Shown here: piece by piece, positions 6,497-10,326 of the stretch
Position numbering within the stretch: the stretch's first letter is position 1
Layout of the letters: each line of letters starts with the position of its first letter
Assembly (NCBI GenBank): GCA_016931365.1
Contig: JAFGEY010000384.1
Location: forward strand, 1 to 10,326
Length of the DNA stretch: 10,326 nucleotides
Origin: Anaerolineae bacterium
Lineage (GTDB): Bacteria; Chloroflexota; Anaerolineae; JAFGEY01
Reading direction: 5' to 3'
Notes under the pieces: generated by a model
Seen by the model: the letters and a program-made list of their open reading frames with translations, nothing else
What the model was told of the DNA's origin: nothing
Database searches by the model: none
Position numbers and translations under genes: made by a program

Positions 6497-6558
6497 TGTT
6501 CTGATTTCCTCCTATAAAATAAAGAACAGATTCAAACTAAAGTAAGAGCGGTTGCAGT

Positions 6559-7101
6559 TTACGCGGCTTCAGACTCTTTAAGCTGATCCACTCTCGCCTG
6601 CAACACGTTGACAACCTGACGAATACCACTGGCAACCACACCGATCAACTGCGATGCGGGCGCTTGAATAGTCGCCAAAACCTGGGCAAAAAGCGCCTCG
6701 CGCGAGGGCAGATTGGACAAGTTCCTGGCACTTTCGGCGTCCAACACATCCCGTCCAACCAGGCCACCGATCACCTGGAACTGGGCAGGCTCACTGACCG
6801 ACTTGGCAAAGCCTTCAATGATTTTGGCAGCGGCAGCAATATCTTCACCACAAAAGACCGCCGATACCGGTCCGTTCAAGAATCCAGGCAGGGGCCGCCC
6901 CATCTCTTTCAGGGCGCGTAGGAACAGGGTATTCTTGATCACAACCACACGGGCGCCCTTTTCGCGCGCCAACGTGCGCAAGCGGGTCGTGTCGTTGACG
7001 CCCAAATAGCGCGTGGACAAAAAGACAACTGCCTGACTGTTTTCCAGCCAATCGGCGTACAACTGGACAAGTTCTTGTTTCTTTTCGCGTTTAATAGCCA
7101 A
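6559..7101 (-). CDS. rplJ: 50S ribosomal protein L10
   Basis: This 180-residue stalk-base protein links L7/L12 dimers to 23S rRNA. The N-terminal rRNA-binding domain shows REKKQELVQLYADWLENSQ, the conserved VVIKNTLFLRAL region (about 54-65) and FLNGPVSAVFCGEDIAAAAK. The long C-terminal helix (about 140-175) carries the L12 docking sites. The start is a TTG (7099-7101) preceded by AGGAGG at 10 nt. An in-frame TGA lies just upstream and no better start is visible, so TTG initiation is well supported. Expression is probably controlled through the leader at 7121-7290, to which L10(L12)4 binds in other bacteria. Confidence 0.96.
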   Translation of the reverse strand: MAIKREKKQELVQLYADWLENSQAVVFLSTRYLGVNDTTRLRTLAREKGARVVVIKNTLFLRALKEMGRPLPGFLNGPVSAVFCGEDIAAAAKIIEGFAKSVSEPAQFQVIGGLVGRDVLDAESARNLSNLPSREALFAQVLATIQAPASQLIGVVASGIRQVVNVLQARVDQLKESEAA

Positions 7102-7120
7102 GGGTTCAATTCCTCCTCAT

Positions 7121-7167
7121 AAAAACGTGACGCCTTTGCACACTCAATACGTATGCAAAGGCGTCAC
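7121..7167 (-). terminator. Attenuator-type intrinsic terminator before rplJ
   Basis: Arms GTGACGCCTTTGCA (7127-7140) and TGCAAAGGCGTCAC (7154-7167) form a perfect 14-bp stem with a 13-nt loop. In the minus direction the stem is followed by G and then TTTTT (7121-7125). The rplJ ribosome site AGGAGG comes only a few bases later. A strong terminator inside the leader, ahead of the first gene, is the layout of the L10-leader attenuator described for Bacillus subtilis rplJL. Confidence 0.88.
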
Positions 7168-7290
7168 CGAACGATGAAATATGAGCGTACCCGCACATAT
7201 GGGGGACGCGTTCATCACTCTCTGCCTCTGCGGGATATTAAGCGTCTAAAATCTGAACGCACCTGCGGTCTAGGGCAAAAGATATGTGAT
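7121..7290 (-). promoter_or_regulatory. L10-type ribosomal protein leader of rplJ-rplL
   Basis: The 298-nt space between rplA and rplJ carries sequence resembling the L10 leader family (Rfam L10_leader). On the minus strand CCTAGACCGCAGGTGCG (about 7258-7275) is followed by a GCGT/ACGC hairpin, then CTTAATATCCCGCAGAGGC (about 7225-7243). In known leaders such segments form the L10(L12)4 binding region. Next comes a hairpin at 7185-7209 (GCGT-CCC paired with GGG-ACGC) and then the terminator. The expected control is that excess L10(L12)4 favours termination. Between the leader and rplA (7300-7399), the minus strand has an extended -10-like TGATATATT near 7330 without a good -35 box, so whether the leader has its own promoter is open. 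Confidence 0.78.
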
Positions 7291-7399
7291 TGTCTAAAAC
7301 CGGATAGATGCTGCCTAACCTGAATATATCAAAACTGGATAAGACTATGCCTTCCACAAGAATTCTCGCACAAAGAACGAAAATCTTGCGGGCTAGACC

Positions 7400-8110
7400 C
7401 TATAGTTCGATAGCCTGAGCCAAATTAGGCTCGACCTTGATGCCAGGACCCATTGTAGAGGTCAACACAACCTTACGAACATAAACCCCCTTGGCCGACG
7501 ACGGACGGGCGCGCCTCACTGCATCCATAACCGCAGCCAGATTACCCAACAATTTAGGCGCTTCAAAGCTGACCTTGCCAAACGGCGCATGCAAGTTTGA
7601 GGTCTTGTCGACGCGGAATTCTACGCGTCCCAGACGTGACTCTTGAATCACGCGGCTCAAATCATCGCCCTGGATGATGGTGCCGGCCTTGGGGTTGGGC
7701 ATCAAACCACGCGGGCCGAGTACACGGCCCAGACGACCCACCACGCGCATCATCGGTGGCGTCGCCAGAACCACATCGAAATCGACCCAGCCTTCTTGAA
7801 TGCGCGTCACCAACTCTTGGCTGCCCACATAGTCAGAGCCAGCCTCTTCGGCGATACGTGCATCATCACCTTCGGCAAAGGTAACAATACGCACAGTCTT
7901 GCCTAAACCATTAGGCAGCAATACAACGCCGCGCACCATCTGATCAGCTTGACGCGGATCAATGCCCATGCGCATATGCACCTCAACGGTGGCATCAAAC
8001 TTGGTAAAAGAGGTCTCTTTGATCAGGTCGATCGCTTCTTGGGGTGAATAAAGCTGATCCTGATCGATCTTTTGACATGCTTCCAGATACTTTTTTCCGT
8101 GTTTTGGCAT
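7400..8110 (-). CDS. rplA: 50S ribosomal protein L1
   Basis: This 236-residue protein of the L1 stalk helps move deacylated tRNA out of the E site. In many bacteria it also represses the L11-L1 mRNA by binding a site in that message. Family features include the N-terminal [82 protein letters not shown] (the conserved second-domain loop) and the C-terminal [19 protein letters not shown]. The length is normal. The ATG is preceded by AGGAGG. It follows rplK by 56 nt, forming the classic rplKA pair. Confidence 0.97.
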   Translation of the reverse strand: MPKHGKKYLEACQKIDQDQLYSPQEAIDLIKETSFTKFDATVEVHMRMGIDPRQADQMVRGVVLLPNGLGKTVRIVTFAEGDDARIAEEAGSDYVGSQELVTRIQEGWVDFDVVLATPPMMRVVGRLGRVLGPRGLMPNPKAGTIIQGDDLSRVIQESRLGRVEFRVDKTSNLHAPFGKVSFEAPKLLGNLAAVMDAVRRARPSSAKGVYVRKVVLTSTMGPGIKVEPNLAQAIEL

Positions 8111-8166
8111 TTTTTCCTCCTGTGGTCATAACGGACGACTGCCTGGCGTCCTGCCACACTCAAAAA

Positions 8167-8598
8167 CTAAAAGTCATAACCTTCGACTTGAACACCCATA
8201 CTGTGTGCCGTGCCCACGATTTGCCGTTCTGCACCTACAATGTCGACGGCGTTCAGATCCTTGATCTTGGTCTCAGCGATCTCGCGCAATTGATGCTTGC
8301 TCAGCTTGCCAACTTTGGTGCGATTGGGCTCTGCCGAACCCTTTTCAACGCCTACAGCCTTGCGAATCAAGTCATACACGGGCGGCGTCTTGGTAATAAA
8401 CGTAAAGCTGCCATCGCTAAAAATGGTCAACTCGACGGGAACAATGCTGCCAGCCTGACCTGATGTGCGCGCATTATACTCTTTGCAAAAGGCCATAATA
8501 TTGATGCCATGCGGACCCAATGCCGGACCGACCGGCGGTGCCGGCGTGGCCTTGCCAGCCTGAAGTTGCAACTTGACAAAAGCTTTTACTTTTTTCAT
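8167..8598 (-). CDS. rplK: 50S ribosomal protein L11
   Basis: This 143-residue protein sits at the GTPase-associated centre of the large subunit and binds the 23S rRNA segment that is the thiostrepton target. The N-terminal domain shows [28 protein letters not shown] with the proline motif near residues 19-26, then CKEYNARTS. The C-terminal RNA-binding domain has [12 protein letters not shown], the expected [23 protein letters not shown] and [12 protein letters not shown]. The ATG follows GGGAGG by 7 nt. A 219-nt gap and terminator-like hairpins separate it from nusG, so it probably starts a new transcript with rplA. Confidence 0.97.
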   Translation of the reverse strand: MKKVKAFVKLQLQAGKATPAPPVGPALGPHGINIMAFCKEYNARTSGQAGSIVPVELTIFSDGSFTFITKTPPVYDLIRKAVGVEKGSAEPNRTKVGKLSKHQLREIAETKIKDLNAVDIVGAERQIVGTAHSMGVQVEGYDF

Positions 8599-8765
8599 CC
8601 ACTATCCTCCCATCCCGAATAAATCGGAACTGAACGGGGCTTGGCCGCTCGGAAAGATTCTTGCACCGGCAATGGTTTCCATTGCAAGCAACGATCTCGT
8701 GGGATAGGCCCTAACCCGGACAGCGCCGGAATCAATCATAGTACTTGCCTGACCAAATCCTCGTA
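8599..8765 (-). other. rplK 5' region with leader hairpins; no clear promoter
   Basis: This stretch should hold the promoter and leader of rplK-rplA. A perfect 7-bp hairpin with a 3-nt loop, GCAATGG/CCATTGC, occupies 8669-8685. A short CCGA/TCGG hairpin lies just upstream of the GGGAGG ribosome site and could be part of an L1 binding site, since L1 controls this mRNA elsewhere. I found only weak promoter-like boxes, for example TACTAT near 8740, and make no promoter call. Confidence 0.4.
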
Positions 8766-8819
8766 CAAAAAACAAAAATCTGATCGGTCAGATCCTCAAA
8801 TCAGCCAAAACGCTGATTT
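8766..8819 (-). terminator. Tandem hairpins and U-rich terminator after nusG
   Basis: Two hairpins follow each other at the nusG stop codon. The first (AAATCAGC 8798-8805 with GCTGATTT 8812-8819) overlaps the stop. The second (ATCTGA 8778-8783 with TCAGAT 8788-8793, 4-nt loop) runs directly into TTTTTGTTTTTT in the minus direction. The second stem is short at 6 bp, but the U tract is long. Together they probably end the secE-nusG transcript, perhaps with some read-through. Confidence 0.68.
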
Positions 8820-9417
8820 ATGCTTTCTCGACCTGCAAAAAGTCAAGCTCCACGGGAGTGTCGCGTCCAAAGAAAGACACCATCACTCGGACTTTGCCCT
8901 TTTCCATATTGATTTCATCCACAGAACCGATAAAGTCCGCAAACGGCCCCTGGACGATGCGCACTTTTTGACCGTGCTTAAAGGTCACTTTGACCGTGGG
9001 TGCTTCGGCTTCCATTCGGTTCAAAATGCGATTGACTTCTTCTTCACGCAACGGGGTCGGCTTGTTGCCCATCCCCACAAAACCGGTTACGTTCGGCGTA
9101 TTGCGCACCACCGACCACGAACCGTCGTTCATTAGCATCTTGACCAGGACATAGCCTGGAAAGATACGCCGCCGATACGTGCGCCGCTTGCCCTCCCGTA
9201 CTTCGATCTCCTCTTCGGTAGGCACGATCACCTCAAAAATTTGGCCCTGCATGTCCATGCTGGCGATGCGTTGCTCCAGATTTTGCTTGACCTTGTTCTC
9301 ATAGCCAGAATAACTATGAATCACGTACCACTTGGGTTCGGTAGCAGCGGATGCGTCCTCCTCCGAAAGTTCTTCAGTTGTTACATCCAAATCGTCGTAC
9401 AACCCGTCGTCGTACAT
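8818..9417 (-). CDS. nusG: Transcription termination/antitermination factor NusG
   Basis: This 199-residue protein binds RNA polymerase through its N-terminal NGN domain and links it to Rho or to ribosomal S10 through its C-terminal KOW domain. The NGN domain starts at PKWYVIHSYSGYENKVK (28-44) and includes RRIFPGYVLVKM (83-94) and VRNTPNVTGFVG (104-115). The KOW domain begins at FKHGQKVRIVQGPFADFIG (146-164). An acidic extension of about 27 residues (rich in D and E) precedes the NGN domain, as in several non-proteobacterial phyla. The ATG has AGGAA 8 nt upstream. It follows secE by 70 nt and is likely cotranscribed with it. Confidence 0.97.
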   Translation of the reverse strand: MYDDGLYDDLDVTTEELSEEDASAATEPKWYVIHSYSGYENKVKQNLEQRIASMDMQGQIFEVIVPTEEEIEVREGKRRTYRRRIFPGYVLVKMLMNDGSWSVVRNTPNVTGFVGMGNKPTPLREEEVNRILNRMEAEAPTVKVTFKHGQKVRIVQGPFADFIGSVDEINMEKGKVRVMVSFFGRDTPVELDFLQVEKA

Positions 9418-9487
9418 AGGTCTTGTTCCTTTGCTCGTGGTTTTCGGTCAAACTTGACAAAGACGCTTCTGATCGAGTACGAGCAAC

Positions 9488-9778
9488 CTACCCTGAAGAT
9501 TTGATCAGAAAACTAAACAGCAAGGAAAACAGCCAGTCGATCACCCCCAACATGGCCGACATGGCGACGGTGACGGCCAGCACAATACCAGTCAACCGGA
9601 CGGCTTCGCGTCGGGTCGGCCAGTTTGTTTTTTTCAACTCGGCCCAGGTTTGACGAAAATATCGCGCAACGACATTTTCTTTGCGCCGTCCATCGCGGGT
9701 CCTGCCTTTTTGCGACTTGGCCTTTTCTTTTTCTTTGGCCGGAGGTTCTTTCACATTCTGTTCTTTGGCTGGCTTCAC
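9488..9778 (-). CDS. secE: Preprotein translocase subunit SecE
   Basis: SecE is a 96-residue essential clamp subunit of the SecYEG protein-export channel in the inner membrane. A basic, Lys/Glu-rich N-terminal tail (1-35) is followed by the amphipathic helix with the family motif TWAELKKTNWPTRREA (44-59). A single membrane segment follows (about 62-81, LTGIVLAVTVAMSAMLGVI) and then a hydrophobic C-terminus. The start is GTG (9776-9778) with AAGGAG 6 nt upstream. The single-span form with a long tail is the usual non-enterobacterial type. It lies between tRNA-Trp and nusG, the classical order. Confidence 0.95.
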   Translation of the reverse strand: MKPAKEQNVKEPPAKEKEKAKSQKGRTRDGRRKENVVARYFRQTWAELKKTNWPTRREAVRLTGIVLAVTVAMSAMLGVIDWLFSLLFSFLIKSSG

Positions 9779-9827
9779 GCCTTACTCCTTATGGCACTTG
9801 AATGCCCATTGTCGATCTGACTTACGA

Positions 9828-9867
9828 TTCAAGACACCGTCCGATACATTCTGGACGGTGTCTTGAA
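9828..9867 (-). other. Perfect 15-bp hairpin between tRNA-Trp and secE
   Basis: TTCAAGACACCGTCC (9828-9842) and GGACGGTGTCTTGAA (9853-9867) pair without mismatch around a 10-nt loop. It begins 3 nt beyond the tRNA 3' end. No U tract follows it (CGTAAG instead), so it is not a standard intrinsic terminator. It may direct RNase processing to release the tRNA and protect the secE mRNA end; that is inference. Confidence 0.75.
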
Positions 9868-9870
9868 CAG

Positions 9871-9943
9871 CAGGCGAGGCGGGAATTGAACCCACAACCT
9901 ACGGTTTTGGAGACCGTTGCTCTGCCAATTGAGCTACTCGCCT
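9871..9943 (-). tRNA. tRNA-Trp (anticodon CCA)
   Basis: This 73-nt cloverleaf has a perfect 7-bp acceptor stem (AGGCGAG/CTCGCCT), a D arm (GCTC/GAGC), an anticodon stem ACGGT/ACCGT with loop CTCCAAA giving anticodon CCA, and a T arm GTGGG-TTCAATT-CCCGC with discriminator G. The CCA tail is not encoded. It lies between rpmG and secE, where tRNA-Trp is found in many bacteria, and is probably processed from the tuf-rpmG-secE-nusG transcript. Confidence 0.97.
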
Positions 9944-9958
9944 GAACAGCGGTTGCGC

Positions 9959-10009
9959 TGATAGAAACCATCAGGTGATAGAAACCATCAGGTGATAGAA
10001 ACCATCAGG
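9959..10009 (-). repeat. Three perfect tandem copies of a 17-bp unit
   Basis: The plus-strand unit TGATAGAAACCATCAGG is repeated three times with no mismatch (9959-9975, 9976-9992, 9993-10009). Each unit has a short inverted repeat, TGAT and ATCA, separated by 7 nt, so each could form a small hairpin. The array fills most of the space between the rpmG stop and the tRNA. Nothing in it looks coding or like a terminator. Confidence 0.95.
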
Positions 10010-10022
10010 AACTGCAAACCAC

Positions 10023-10187
10023 TTATCTTGTCTCGCGATGCAGTGTGTGAACGCGGCAGCGAGGACAATACTTTTTCAGCTCTAACCGACCCGTTGTGAT
10101 CTGCCGGTTCTTTTGTGTCAAATAATTACGTTCTTTGCACTCTGTACACGCCAAAGTAACCGACAAACGAACTGCTTTTTTAGCCAT
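10023..10187 (-). CDS. rpmG: 50S ribosomal protein L33, zinc-binding form
   Basis: This 54-residue protein begins [17 protein letters not shown] and ends HTLHRETR, a full-length L33. Two CxxC pairs, C14/C17 and C41/C44 (CPRC), form the zinc ribbon, so this is the zinc-containing (C+) paralogue. The conserved core RNYLTQKNR and LELKKYCP is present. L33 binds near the E site of the large subunit. The ribosome site upstream of the ATG is weak (AAAGAT). The gene lies 57 nt after tuf and is probably translated from the same transcript. In organisms with two L33 forms the C+ copy is often zinc-regulated, but no regulator site is evident. Confidence 0.96.
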   Translation of the reverse strand: MAKKAVRLSVTLACTECKERNYLTQKNRQITTGRLELKKYCPRCRVHTLHRETR

Positions 10188-10196
10188 ATTCTATCT

Positions 10197-10216
10197 TTGG
10201 TTGGACAATCAACCAA
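10197..10216 (-). other. Hairpin upstream of the rpmG start
   Basis: TTGGTTG (10197-10203) and CAACCAA (10210-10216) form a 7-bp stem with a 6-nt loop, ending 9 nt before the rpmG ATG. No U tract follows, so it is not an evident terminator of tuf. A GGAAGGAG lies further upstream, just after the tuf stop, too far from the ATG to serve it directly. A role in rpmG translation control is possible but unproven. Confidence 0.45.
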
Positions 10217-10244
10217 TCAATTGCCCAACGTGCTCCTTCCCACT

Positions 10245-10326
10245 TTATTCGATGATCGAGGTGAGTACACCCGCACCCACCGTCAGGCCACCCTCACGGA
10301 CGGCAAAGTTCGACCCCTGCTCCAAC
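10245..10326 (-). CDS. tuf: Elongation factor Tu, C-terminal end (5' part outside window)
   Basis: Only the last 26 codons and the TAA stop are visible, reading LEQGSNFAVREGG then LTVGAGVLTSIIE. This is the highly conserved C-terminus of EF-Tu domain 3, which normally ends in a FAxREGGxTVGxGVVTxIIE pattern. EF-Tu delivers aminoacyl-tRNA to the ribosome as a GTP complex. The position before rpmG, tRNA-Trp and secE is standard for a tuf copy. The rest of the gene lies beyond the right edge. Confidence 0.94.
   Translation of the reverse strand, partial: LEQGSNFAVREGGLTVGAGVLTSIIE

Noticed and set aside
9418..9487. Possible terminator between secE and nusG
   Set aside because: Only short pairings with a large loop (GCTCGT/ACGAGC) or a 5-bp GTCAA/TTGAC stem without a U tract; co-transcription is more likely.
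9959..10009. CRISPR array
   Set aside because: The 17-bp units are directly adjacent with no spacers between them, and no cas genes are present.

Overview
This looks like a bacterial chromosome segment of moderately high GC, and every gene I can support lies on the minus strand. The right half is a conserved transcription/translation block. In transcription order, from high to low coordinates, it holds the 3' end of tuf (EF-Tu), rpmG (L33), tRNA-Trp(CCA), secE, nusG, rplK (L11), rplA (L1), an L10-type mRNA leader, rplJ (L10) and rplL (L7/L12). The left half holds a HEAT-repeat protein, an uncharacterised radical-SAM protein with its 'radical SAM-linked' DUF2344 partner, a LacI-family regulator with its own promoter and operators, a VapBC-type toxin-antitoxin pair, and a truncated gene with an HExxH metalloprotease motif. 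The tuf-rpmG-tRNA-Trp-secE-nusG order is widespread. Together with the separate radical-SAM/DUF2344 pair, the acidic NusG N-terminus and the GC content it would fit Chloroflexota (Anaerolineae/Caldilineae-like), but that assignment is an inference.

Region 10326-8600: tuf, rpmG, tRNA-Trp, secE and nusG could form one transcript. Two features between rpmG and secE are not explained by the genes: three perfect tandem copies of a 17-bp unit, and a perfect 15-bp hairpin that begins 3 nt after the tRNA. Terminator-like hairpins follow nusG, so rplK-rplA probably has its own promoter in a 219-nt gap.

Region 8598-6050: rplK and rplA are followed by a roughly 300-nt leader. It carries L10-leader-like conserved segments and a perfect 14-bp hairpin with a U5 tail just before the rplJ Shine-Dalgarno, which is the arrangement expected for attenuation by L10(L12)4. 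rplL ends at an intrinsic terminator, and rpoB does not follow as it does in most bacteria.

Region 6010-2479: the HEAT gene has a near-consensus promoter, a TTG start with a strong Shine-Dalgarno and a strong terminator. The radical-SAM gene begins right behind that terminator and lies 13 nt before its DUF2344 partner.

Region 2450-1: the lacI-type gene has a perfect sigma70-type promoter (TTGACA-17-TATAAT). Two identical 14-bp palindromes sit 53 bp apart in its leader and enclose a terminator-like hairpin. No sugar-utilisation genes are nearby. Next come a vapBC pair, with a promoter and an inverted repeat over its predicted start site, and the AT-richer metalloprotease-like gene, which runs off the left edge.

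Several starts are non-ATG (rplJ TTG, secE GTG, HEAT TTG, lacI GTG). I chose starts from Shine-Dalgarno and promoter positions, so some coding regions are shorter than the longest open frame. No gene-free stretch exceeds about 300 nt.
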